The translations under genes were made by a program, and so were the position numbers. Positions 9,772 to 18,313 of a stretch of DNA of 25,141 nucleotides are shown piece by piece. The stretch is taken from the NCBI GenBank assembly GCA_003693705.1, contig RBZT01000785.1, forward strand, positions 1 through 25,141. The letters run 5' to 3'. The DNA comes from Polymyxa betae (lineage: Eukaryota; Endomyxa; Phytomyxea; Plasmodiophorida; Plasmodiophoridae). The notes under the pieces are model-generated. The model saw only the letters and a program-made list of their open reading frames with translations. It did no database searches and was not told the DNA's origin. Position 1 is the stretch's first letter. Each line of letters starts with the position of its first letter.

Positions 9772-10051
9772 TTCCGAATTTCAAGGCTCCATTCCGAACT
9801 CAGTGTTTGTATAAATAGAAAATCTGGATGAAGGAAACAATTTGAAGGTTGGGGGTATCCTGACAGGCTGAGCCAGAAGATGGCCAGCTGACACGACGCT
9901 GTGACGAGCGAATCTCAACTATTTCAATTTGTTGAGCACAGGGCTGCTCAAACTCAGCAACGTTTGAATGTGATTTTGAGCTGCCTTCATGGCCAACTTT
10001 GTGAGGTGCATCTGAAAGTCAAACTCGAACTCAAAAACGCTTCGAAAACTC

Positions 10052-11707
10052 CTTATTACGAAGCCTCTTTGGTAGGCCTGATATATTTGTATAAGACCTA
10101 ACCGGCCATTTTATGGCAGAGACGTTGAAAGATCTTTCAAAAAGATTACGAAAAGAGCAGCATTTTGTGTCTGCTTTAACCCGACTTGAACAGGCTCAGG
10201 TCTGCCGTCTCGTCCACAAACAAGGTTTGATAATGGAATTAAGTGTAGCCTTCGACCTTAATGACGCTGTCAGTTCCTGTTTGCGATTTTATTTTCCACG
10301 ATCTTGTGTCATTCGTCGAGATGGCGTGGAACGTTTGGTCTGAATGGTCTATGGCTTTATGAGACCTGCTTATATTGCTCATGAACCATGCTTTCGCGCG
10401 GCCATTCTGTCAACATCATAAAAAACTACACTGAAGAAGCCTTGGAAACCTGTTTTAGGTGACCTTTTGAAACTTGAAAACTGTGATTGAATGCAACTAT
10501 CCATTTTTGCCCCGATATCAGATTCATGATCGCTGTGAAGACTGCCAAGCTCAAACGTGGACGTTCCGCGAAAATAAAGAAATGATTGAGAAAGAGCTGA
10601 GTGTGTGTCAACCGAGGAATTCACAATGACTTTCTCGGATCTACAAATAGGTTTATTTTATGCAATTAGGCGGTCGGCTGCTTGACAATCTCCTAAGTCG
10701 GGGAATTACTTCAAGAGCTGTTCGAAATGATTGATGACTACCGCAGTGCTGTTGAAATATTTATTCACCTGAATCACAGTATGAATTTTCCTCGAGAGGA
10801 CGCGGGCAAGAAACCCATATTCTTTTTTCAACAGCTTAATTCACAGCTGCTTGAGTTTCTAGAAAGTCGAAGCTTTCATCGGACTCAATGAAGCTTTGAA
10901 AGGCAAACAACCATCGATCAGCAAAAAATTTATATTTCTAGAATTTTGCTCTGCAGGATCATTTGTGGCTTTCATAAAAGTAATTCATAAATGGAAGATC
11001 TTCCGATCTCGAGACCTGGAGCAGAACATGCTGTGCAAACCAGCAACCACCTGATGAAAGTCACGGTTTATTCAACCAGTCTTTCTGGAACTAACATTGA
11101 ACTGATGATACCTGCAGAGGATAACGAATGGGCCAATGGTTAATGATGTACTCTGTTGAAACCGTTAATATCGTGCTAGGGGGGACTTGAAGGAGTGAAG
11201 GCTATTCTGCAATCGACATGCCGCGTTCTGAAGAGCTAATTGGAAATCAATAAAATCGCTTGTCGGACGGCAATCAGTAGCTTATCCAAGTAACGGGACC
11301 TTGCCAGCGTCGCCCTGCTCCACATTATCGAGTTACTCGTCGGACACGTCGCCAGATTCCTAGGTCGGTGAGCAGGCTTCGACTAAGCCAGTTCCGGCTT
11401 ACGAGGTCGGCTTCGGCCCTGATGAAGTCAGCAGTGGCGGATGTAAAACATTCGCCACAGCAGCCAGCACTAATCCTCACATTTCGTTGAAAGAAAAGCA
11501 AGGCGAACCTGGTCCCTGCAGGTGCCGGCAGACACCAGCACGACTCGGCCGAGGTCCATTGACCATCGGGGCAGCGCTGGTTCACCAGCGCTGGCCCCGG
11601 CTTCTTCGGATGTGATGGGCGCCCCCATGCTGCAAAGAGAACGTGTGGGTTCCAACATTCTGGTTGTAACAGGATGTAACGGAAAATCTAAGACTGACTT
11701 TTGATTT
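10052..11707. other. 1.65 kb with no recognisable gene
   Basis: Short ORFs exist. One at 10113-10343 (+, 76 aa) opens MAETLKDLSKRLRKEQHFVS and is the most protein-like, but I cannot assign it. A GC-richer patch at 11330-11640 carries opposing ORFs on both strands, none with a known motif. Part of this interval could be the unrecognisable 5' portion of the hAT gene that begins to be legible at 11708. I saw no terminal repeats. Confidence 0.4.
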
Positions 11708-12648
11708 TTGCGTGAAACGCAGCCTGCTAAAATAGAAAGAAGAATTTCGCACACTCTCCTACCGCAACTCCGGAGCGCAATTCAACAAAAAGCATCCATT
11801 TTGCAGATGCCATCTCCCAGAAGAAAAATTTGCAAAAATTGGCATGTTCTGGGCAGGCAGGCTTGCGCAGTTCCGGTGATGGCTGATGTCATATTCAGTT
11901 TTGCAAATTTGTTCATTAGCCTCCGAGACCGAATCCATTGTGAAGAACAGATTCGATCTCATGAGAAACGGTTGGAGGATTGTGAGCAGCCATTAATTGC
12001 TGTATCTCTTTTTCTTGCATCCATCATATCGAAAGCCTTTCCTTTTGCATCCGCAGACGCTATCGAAGTCTTTCGTTGCTATTCTGGAATCTATATTGTC
12101 AATTCCATGAAGTTTTCGGTCAAATCTAGTTACAGCTCCTCCAAGAACTAGTGGGCTGGCACAATTCCGAATTTCATTTCAGCGGAATCAGTCTTTTGTA
12201 ATTTTTCAACACTATTGCCATTTAGAAACATATTCGGCAAGGTTATCCTCCCTGTCGTTTAGCTCGGTTGACACTTTTCGTATTAAGCATTGCGTTGAAC
12301 AATGCAACCTGTCAACGGCTCTTTAGCGAATTAACATTTATTCATTCGGCACGACGAAACCATTTAAATCTCGAGGTCATAAAACCAAGTATCTTCCGAC
12401 CAGCAGTTCGTAAAAAATACTTAAGCGAGGATATGGCTAATGCAAGTGCAAATTCAAAAGAAACCGAAGGGATTTATTGTAACAAGGATGACACGTGACG
12501 GATCAGTGGTGATTCTGGGCGGCAAAAGCTTTTCGAATGGTCTGAAGAGTTGGTTGAAATCGATATCTTTTTTTCATCCAGCGATGAAATTTGCAACGAA
12601 ACCGGTGCCGTACAGCCAGAGGAACAATCGTCGGGATCTGAACCCTAA
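11708..12648 (+). pseudogene. hAT-family transposase, C-terminal half (relic)
   Basis: The open part at 11708-12151 ends with VMADVIFSFANLFISLRDRI, then IRSHEKRLEDCEQPLIAVSL and FLASIISKAF. This resembles the pre-dimerisation region of fungal and oomycete hAT proteins, where a R-W-x-x-x-D-Q-x-L-F-I-A-A-x-F-L-x-P pattern is usual. A stop at 12149-12151 and AT-rich sequence follow. The hAT dimerisation domain is then legible from about 12243: RLARLTLFVLSIALNNATCQ, RLFSELTFIHSARRNHLNL and EVIKPSIFRP. After another break near 12498, an acidic tail (FEWSEELVEIDIFFSSSDE) runs to TAA at 12646-12648, as in many hAT C-termini. The N-terminal BED finger and RNase-H-like core were not found. It is a different lineage from the hAT at 15372-17677. 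Confidence 0.68.
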
Positions 12649-12910
12649 AGCGAATTTGCGTCACGATCGCGATTAAGAGCTTCAACGCTATCCCGACGAC
12701 GATCGCGGATATTTGTCAAGTGGCGGGTGTTCCTTCGCTTAGTTACTTTGGAGTAAAATCAATAGAAACACGGTTATAGTTACCCGATATCTCTAACGTG
12801 GATTCTCTGCGTCGTGAAGAACGCGTACTCTGTGATAAAAAGCTTCTCCCGGCCAAGTACGTTACACATTACCGATAATAGAGGGGCAAGGATCAAGAAA
12901 GGCAAAGACA

Positions 12911-13048
12911 ATGAACATTCTGCGTGAGCGTCAAGAGCAGATGCAGGCCTTACAGCAACAGCACCAAGAACAGGGTCACGGAATGGAAGTGATCGTGCGG
13001 GAAACGGTGTCAAGCGTGATCATTAAGGTCAGCGACTCGATAGCGTAG
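12911..13048 (+). CDS. Small Gln-rich ORF, 45 aa
   Basis: The ORF opens MNILRERQEQMQALQQQHQE and continues GHGMEVIVRETVSSVIIKVS to a TAG at 13046-13048. The first half is Gln-rich and heptad-like, so a coiled coil is plausible. It lies 8 bp before the longer frame at 13057 in a different register, so it may be the upstream part of the same decayed gene. No family is recognised. Confidence 0.25.
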   Translation: MNILRERQEQMQALQQQHQEQGHGMEVIVRETVSSVIIKVSDSIA

Positions 13049-13056
13049 CGTTTGTT

Positions 13057-13920
13057 ATGTCAGATGCAACACCGCGTTCGGTGGTAGCATCAGCCGACGT
13101 CAACGCGGAACAGCTCCAACGTGGCAGCATCCTTGAAAAAATGCCGTACTGGCTCGTAATCAAAATCAAGACTGAGGGGCCTCGTTGCTGGTGGACCCGC
13201 CGCCTGCTGGATCCGCAAACAATTCGTGGATGCGGGCCACGGTACGCTCTTGAGTAACAGGGGCTGAATGCGACAGCGTCGATGACATCATCGTCCACAG
13301 CTTCAAAGCTGCCAATATGCGTGGCGGACCAGTTCGAGGAGAAGGGCCGCCAAACTGTCCTGGATTTTTTTGAGATGGCCGATTCCACTGCACTTGAAAC
13401 CGACCGGGGGTAGGGCGGCGGCGGCGGCACCAAAATTGCTCATCACCAGGATTCTGTTGGGCACGTTGCAGAACCAAACTAGGCTTCTGCACGGGAGCTT
13501 TCCATTCGGACTTTCGAAAACCTTCTCCGTGATTTGCACGATCGAATTGCGGAGGTGACTGATGCAACTCAAATCGGGATGACGGTTAGAGGCCGCATTA
13601 TCATTGCGCCAGGTCCGCAGGAGACATTGGCCGCATTGCTGCCCCGCTTAGAGGCAGATCTCAACAAGTTCCATGTGTACAGGTCGGAGCAGGCTACGCC
13701 GGTGTTGGTCTACTTCGTCTATTGCATACGGGACGATGTCAAGGATCGACATTCGATAATCTGTCCCCGGATATTGACTACCGTGATTATAGCGGGAACG
13801 CTTGTACGCGGATTCGTCAGAATTCCGCAGAGCAGCAACAGAGTGGCCACCGTTGATTCAAGTGTCGGACATCCCGTTCAAACGAAAAAAGCATCAATGA
13901 CTGTTACAAACCTCTCATGA
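13057..13920 (+). pseudogene. Unrecognised gene relic, one register of 287 codons with three stops
   Basis: One frame runs 864 nt from MSDATPRSVVASADVNAEQL to the terminal stop, broken only by in-frame TAA at 13255, TAG at 13411 and TAG at 13480. Between stops it stays protein-like: WTRRLLDPQTIRGCGPRYAL, ICVADQFEEKGRQTVLDFFE, IRTFENLLRDLHDRIAEVTD, then an open 128 codons with IIIAPGPQETLAALLPRLEA and VLVYFVYCIRDDVKDRHS. A pure nonsense frame would show about 13 stops in this length, so this is probably a once-coding sequence damaged by point mutation with little indel decay. A short GGC run after the second stop gives a Gly stretch. A retroelement Gag-like protein is possible but I see no zinc knuckle. 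Function unknown. Confidence 0.4.
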
Positions 13921-13979
13921 AAATATCATGCAGTCGCTGCTTAGACTCCATACATCTGGTGGAGACCTGCAAGGGCCAG

Positions 13980-14062
13980 GTGACCACGCGTCTAGCTAAA
14001 ATTCGCAGTGCGCCGAGAAGCGGTGGGCTGCGCCCCTCATAAAAAAGTGCGCTCTCTCTTTC
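13980..14062 (+). repeat. Left arm of a long-distance inverted repeat
   Basis: The arm reads inward from GTGACCACGCGTCTAGCTAA through TGCGCCGAG, AGCGGTGGGCTGCGCCC and AAAAAAGTGCGC to CTCTCTTTC. The reverse complement of 22589-22480 carries the same blocks in the same order, with small differences and an extra 24-27 bp before CTCTCTTTC. The shared GCGTCTAGCTAAAATT and GCGGTGGGCTGCGCCC segments are exact. No target duplication is evident. Candidate explanations are terminal inverted repeats of one unit, or the shared 3' ends of two elements in opposite orientation. Confidence 0.8.
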
Positions 14063-14557
14063 CTATTGGCTTCTGGTCCTTTCTCGCAAAAACTTGTATT
14101 TCTGCGTCCGCTCAGTAAGTTAAATATTTAAATACGTATATTCAATACGCTAATCAATTTCAGAGAAGTCGATTGTAGAGGATTTCGAATTTATTACATG
14201 GTTGAATGTCTCATTCGTCGATTTCAACTTCCTAGATTGTCTTCTTCATTGTCTAACGGAGAACAATCGAGTCATGCAAAACTCCGTCCGTAGTAGATTT
14301 TTGATCCTATACAACATGATTATCCAACTCGGACGCGACATTGCGAATCAGGAAAAATAGTTTTCCAAGAGAAAAGGAACTGTTCAATTTGGTCAATTCT
14401 CATTCTTAAAACGGACTTGAATCATTTGACATTGCCGATACATCCAGCTCGGCAAATTTAGAGATTAAGCATTTTGGTTCCTGAAAATTCTCCAATTTAC
14501 TGAACATTTAAGCAAATTATTAGTATCTATAATGAGCCTATAATCCAGTAATCCTCC
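14063..14557. other. AT-rich spacer without a gene
   Basis: No ORF with a recognisable motif occurs here. The sequence is AT-rich (for example TTAAATATTTAAATACGTAT near 14118). It separates the left inverted-repeat arm from the first direct repeat of the DIRS-like element. Confidence 0.5.
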
Positions 14558-14883
14558 TCAATTCATACACGTGGCTAGCGCGCGGAACATTGTGGAGCAA
14601 GCGGCAGACATGTGTTGTTATTGAAGGCCGGCGCCCACCGTTATAGAAGTTGCGTACCACGGTGATACGCGGCCTTCAGATTAATCGCCCAGATGTGGTC
14701 AGACTGTTCCAACAATAGTTGCGTCCATGGAATTACGCGGCCTCCTAACTGGAAGCGCGACATCGATTTAGTATACATTAACAAGAGCCCTAAAAAAAAA
14801 CAATCTTATCTCCGGACTTCCGGTATCCACAGCGGTCGGCCAAGACGGCCATTGTCTCTCCGACCGCGACTAAACCGAACGAC
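14558..14883 (+). repeat. DIRS/Ngaro-like split direct repeat A1
   Basis: This 326-bp block aligns without net gaps to 20058-20383 (constant offset 5500). By eye I count about 18 mismatches, or roughly 94-95% identity. The similarity begins at TCAATTCATACAC and stops exactly at CCGAACGAC. After that, this copy runs into reverse transcriptase codons (VDDFLVIG) while the right copy continues GAGTTCCCC. A1 carries two hairpin-like boxes of the form GCGTxCCAxGGxxxTACGCGGCC, at 14652 and 14721. Confidence 0.9.
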
Positions 14884-15363
14884 TGTGGATGATTTTCTGG
14901 TCATTGGCAATTATTTGATCAAAGAGGCTAGGAACCAGCTGCGGTTCCAGACGGAAGCCACCCGTCTCGGCATCCGTTTAGACCCTGCCAAACGAACGAA
15001 ACCCACTACGCAACAAACATTCATTGGCTTCAACTTTGACACGGATGTCATGATTGTTTCGATACCACCTGACAAGCTAACGAAGGCCAAGCCCAGGATT
15101 AAATGGATTATAGAGGCCAAGTCGATCTCCCGCCTTCAGATCCAGCAGGTTCTCAGAACACTGAATCATCTGGCCCAGATCATGCCAGCTGGACGTACCT
15201 TCCTTTTCCGATTTCGACGACTGTTAAGTCATCCAGCATCTCATTTTCGCTCAACGATCCCGATCCCGGAAGGAGTAACGCAAGACATGGCCACCTGGCT
15301 CCGCTTTATCGACTCATGGAATGCCTCTTATTCAATAATTTCCGAGCAAGACGTCCACCAGGA

Positions 15364-15371
15364 CGAGATTG
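15364..15371. repeat. hAT target site duplication, left copy (CGAGATTG)
   Basis: CGAGATTG is repeated exactly at 17678-17685. An 8-bp duplication is the hAT superfamily hallmark and fixes both ends of the inserted element. Confidence 0.93.
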
Positions 15372-15412
15372 CAAGGCTGGCAGAGCATGGGTTTTTTGGA
15401 TTGGGGTTTTTT

Positions 15413-15432
15413 GGGTTTTATTAATAAAACCC
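15413..15432. repeat. Perfect 20-bp subterminal palindrome in the hAT element
   Basis: GGGTTTTATTAATAAAACCC equals its own reverse complement. It lies about 40 bp inside the left end, next to further G-rich/T-rich tracts (GGGGTTTTTTGGG). A related inverted array near the right end pairs TTTGGGTTTTTTGGGTTTTT with AAAACCCCAAAACCCAAAA. Subterminal repeats in hAT elements are commonly transposase-binding sites. Confidence 0.85.
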
Positions 15433-15543
15433 ATTTCTAAATTTCTAGAAAAATCGTTTTTTTTTGTTTTTGCCAAAAGTCCGCCACGGAGTTAGGACTC
15501 TTCCGTTTCCGCTGTCGGTTTGATCGCTGCAGGCACTCCATTG

Positions 15544-17542
15544 ATGTCAATGACGGACCAACCCCAAGCTGCCTCCATCGATATTTCCCACGACGGCGCT
15601 GTTGATCTTGATGAAGAACACGCTGAAGTTACCGCCGTCCCGGAGCCTAAACGACTAGGCCGGAAAACCGCCGATGTCTGGGCGTTATTTACTGACTGCA
15701 TGGAACCACAGAAAGCACAATCTGCTACCTGTAAATACTGCAAGACTTGTGTCACCTATCGTCGTAAATCGGAACGTGTTAAAGTAAACCGTTTGTGAAG
15801 TCCATGATGTTGCTGGAGGCGGACGCACGTCCTGAATGTTTTGTCTCTTTGTGCTCTAATAAGAGAAAACAATGTGAATCAATGTCGAATCAGTCGGGAG
15901 GCGGAGGACAGTCCTCCATTCAAAGTTTCATGCTCCCGGCCCTTACAAAAAAAGATAATGAAAAAATCAATCAATTCATCGCAATGCATTATTACGTCAC
16001 TGGGACGTCTTTCCAACGTATCGAAGAAGAAAATTTATGAAAAGCATTTCAGTTATGTCGTCCAGACGACGAACTCCCTGACCGTAAGGAACTGGCTGGC
16101 CCTCTATTGCAACAAGTTCACGATCAGTTGCAGATTTCTAAGACAACGTTTTATTGTTTGACTACCGACGGCTGGTCGAATATCAAGAACGAACCGATAC
16201 TGAATTACATGTTAATTGGTGCCAACATGTCTTTATTCATGGAGAATATCGGTACGAAGGAGCAAGGTCACACGGCTCAGTTCATCGCTGACGATCTGAG
16301 CCGTGTCATTGATAGCCAAACCGCTCTTGGTCTCAATATCTGTGGAGCAGTCACAGATAATACTGCCACAAACAAGCTAGCCTGGAAATTGTTGCAGTCA
16401 AAGTTTCCTGGCATGTTCTTCCAAGGTATTTTCGCTGCCACCAAAGCAAAGCGCGGAAGGGCGGTTGCCGACTATCCAGACGGGTACCCGTCCGAGTATC
16501 TGCTCAGGTTCGCTTCAAGTTGTAAAGATGTCGTGTCTTTCTTTTCCTATTATCACCAGATCAAAGACAAGCTTGTAAAGGAACAAAAAGTGCAGAAGTT
16601 ACCCGGACTAATTCAACCTGCGGCAACAAGATGGGGCAGTCTGAAGGATTGTTTTCTCAGCATGCTGAAGAGCGAATCAATCCTTCACAGCATTGTTACC
16701 GCACGACATTTTGTCTCAGGTACTGCCAAGATGAAGGCCAGCGCTCAGAAGGGCCTTCGAAGTCATTACTGATGAAAATTTCGTGTCTTATCTCGAGAAA
16801 AGCATCGCAGTTTTGGAACCTATCGACAATGCGATCGTCAAGTTCCAAATGGGTTCAGTACCGCTTTCTGAGATTGATCGCGCTCTGAAGGTCGATCTTC
16901 CACAGCAATTCAAACATTTAATGTGCTTGGGACCAGGTGAGCAGGACTACCTAATACAATTGGTACAAGCGCGACTGGATATTCTATATGACGACGCCAT
17001 CGGGATAGGTTATCTTCTCGATCCTCGTGATGTGGGTGACGCAATAATGACAGGGAAGGAAAAAAAGAATGTTGAGGACATTTTGGTCGGTTCAGTGCCA
17101 GCTGATTCCATCGAGGCAATAAATATGGTAATATGTCAAGCTCCAAGTCAATTCGTACCATGTACGCGAAGAAAATGGCTTCCGTTTCAAGATGTTGTTG
17201 AAACAATCCAAGACTGTGCTCCAATATTGACTGGTTGATGGAATGCAATACCCTTTGCTTCGTGGGATTGCGCTTAAAATGTTTAGTTTGGTCACTTCAA
17301 GTGCCGCCTCTGAAAGAAACTTTTCACCAGCTGGTTTCATTAATTCAAAATTGCGGAATTCTTTGAAGGAAGAAAGTATTAAGCAATTGCTCTTCATTAA
17401 GACCAACGCTCCTCAGGTCTGCGGCATGAAGCAACTCTCGGACGACGGCTGTAAATCTGATGAAGATGAGAGTCGAAGTAATGGTTCATTTGCGAGCAAT
17501 TTAGAAATTAGCGATGATGAGCCTGCTTGCTTGGATGACTGA
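15544..17542 (+). pseudogene. hAT transposase with N-terminal BED zinc finger
   Basis: I take the ATG pair at 15544/15550, since the open frame further upstream has no ATG. The order is an acidic leader, then a BED-type finger (ADVWALFTDCMEP, CKYCKTC, TYRRKSERVKVNR). The distal His ligand is not visible because the frame ends at TGA 15796-15798. After a shift the frame reads SIQSFMLPALTKKDNEKINQ, RPDDELPDRKELAGPLL, FYCLTTDGWSNIKNEP (first D) and NICGAVTDNTATNKLAWKLL (second D). The later blocks are IQPAATRWGSLKDCFLSML, SYLEKSIAVLEPIDNAI and the dimerisation domain MFSLVTSSAASERNFSPAGF, INSKLRNSLKEESIKQLLFI, with the catalytic E in ASERNF. Lesions are TGA at 16038-16040 and frameshifts near 15798, 16750 and 17130-17240. 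An acidic Ser-rich tail ends at 17542. Confidence 0.9.
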
Positions 17543-17677
17543 ATATGACGCTCTATGGCTGTGTTCTGACCGCTGTTCGACAAAACCCAAAGATTTTTGG
17601 GTTTTTTGGGTTTTTAATGTTGAAAACCCCAAAACCCAAAACACTTTTTAGGAAAAAGCGGGTTTTTGCCACCCCTG

Positions 17678-17685
17678 CGAGATTG
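17678..17685. repeat. hAT target site duplication, right copy (CGAGATTG)
   Basis: Exact copy of 15364-15371, directly following the right end of the hAT element (CCACCCCTG). Confidence 0.93.
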
Positions 17686-18227
17686 GTCTCTTCACTGATG
17701 CATCCGACTGGGGCATGGGCGGATGGAACAGTGAGGCACAGGACTGGTTCAGTACCCCTGACGGATGAGGTCAAGTCCAATCACATCGGAGTACATGAAA
17801 TGATAGCGGTCAGATACGCCCTGGCCCTCTGGGGCTCCCAGTGGGCGGGCCGCACCATTACTATCCATACTGATAATAAGGCTGATGTTAACACCATGAT
17901 TAAGAGATCGCCTCTGGCGGACGTCATCCGTGCCATGTCCTGTCTGGAGCTGAAGTTCCGATGTCGTATTGTCTTGGAACATGTGGCGGGTGAGCACAAC
18001 AGCATCGCGGACGCCTTCTCCCGAGGGGACACCACTCGATTCTATCAACTGGCCAGCCCGATGTTGGGGGACAAGACGGCGAACCAGTACGTTAAAACAG
18101 ATCACAACTAATTAAAACAAAAGAAAGGATTCTAGAGAAGAGAATTAGGAAAGCAAGTGCGTTAAACGGAGAAACGCTACCTCTAGATTGATCAGAGCCT
18201 AGAGGCGGAAATCACCGTATAGATATT

Positions 18228-18252
18228 GCGCTCCACGGTAAAACGCGGCCTC
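18228..18252 (+). promoter_or_regulatory. Recurring GCG...CCACGG...ACGCGGCCTCC box upstream of the recombinase gene
   Basis: GCGCTCCACGGTAAAACGCG followed by GCCTCC lies about 60 bp before the recombinase ATG at 18314. Close relatives occur twice in A1 (14652 and 14721) and twice in A2 (20152 and 20221). Each has GCG and CGC able to pair around a CCAxGG core. A GGCCTCCATAAAGGCC hairpin overlaps this copy. The repeated placement ahead of a coding region suggests an expression or RNA-structure signal of the element. That role is inference. Confidence 0.5.
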
Positions 18253-18313
18253 CATAAAGGCCCCAGAAATGACCGCAGACGCCCCCCACACCCAAACTTG
18301 TATTCCGAAGACA

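Larger units (their letters stand above)
7483..10051. mobile_element. Two-gene PIF/Harbinger transposon (element 4), about 2.57 kb
   Basis: The left end (7483-7512) reads GAGCTTTCGAAGCGTTTCTG then AGTTTGAGTT. The reverse complement of the right end (10021-10051) reads GAGTTTTCGAAGCGTTTTTG then AGTTCGAGTTT. These TIRs match at nearly every position over about 28 bp. The left end also carries further copies of the CGTTTxTGAGTTTGAG motif in inverted and direct orientation (about 7535-7595). Inside are a transposase (+) and a Myb-like gene (-), converging as in element 3 and spanning nearly the same length. I did not see a clean 3-bp target duplication at these boundaries, so the exact ends may be off by a few bases. 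It starts about 30 bp after element 3 ends. Confidence 0.72.
15372..17677 (+). mobile_element. hAT DNA transposon, 2306 bp, inserted in the DIRS polymerase gene
   Basis: The left end is CAAGGCTGGCAGAGCATGGG and the reverse complement of the right end is CAGGGGTGGCAAAAACCCGC. Both share C-A-x-G-G-x-T-G-G-C-A-x-A, a typical imperfect hAT TIR. Exact 8-bp duplications flank them. Just inside both ends are arrays of GGGTTTT/AAAACCC, including a perfect 20-bp palindrome at 15413-15432 and a larger inverted array at 17582-17641. One transposase gene fills the interior. Complete ends and an exact duplication indicate a fairly recent insertion, younger than the host DIRS copy, though the transposase is already broken. 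Confidence 0.95.
14885..18111 (+). pseudogene. DIRS-type reverse transcriptase/RNase H, 5'-truncated and split by a hAT element
   Basis: It copies the element RNA into DNA. The left segment (14885-15371) starts at the catalytic VDDFLVIGNYLIKEARNQLR and continues TTQQTFIGFNFDTD, ISRLQIQQVLRTLNHLAQIM and MATWLRFIDSWNASYSI. Everything before the xDD motif is missing. The right segment (17678-18111) is RNase H: GLFTDASDWGMGGWN (first D), IGVHEMIAVRYALALWGSQ (E), ITIHTDNKADVNTM (D) and HVAGEHNSIADAFSRGD (last D). Removing the hAT and one target duplication joins DEI directly to GLFTDASDWG in frame, so the gene was in frame there when the hAT landed. A small indel near 17750-17757 breaks RNase H between WFST and DEVKSN. 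The stop is at 18109-18111. Confidence 0.88.

Noticed and set aside
11325-11754. Overlapping ORFs on both strands in the GC-rich patch
   Set aside because: No recognisable motif and no preferred strand; likely chance ORFs in GC-richer DNA.
13029-13567. Minus-strand ORFs of 133-134 aa
   Set aside because: Pro/Ser/Arg-rich antisense frames opposite the more protein-like plus-strand register. They result from moderate GC content and lack motifs.
14693-14884. N-terminal 64 residues of the 14693-15424 ORF as part of a real polymerase
   Set aside because: The same peptide is encoded in A2 (20193 onward) without any polymerase. It is translation of the terminal repeat, fused to RT codons by a deletion.
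15413-17641. GGGTTTT arrays as genuine telomeric repeats
   Set aside because: They sit at both ends of a hAT element inside its TIRs and are short and imperfect, so a subterminal transposon array explains them better.
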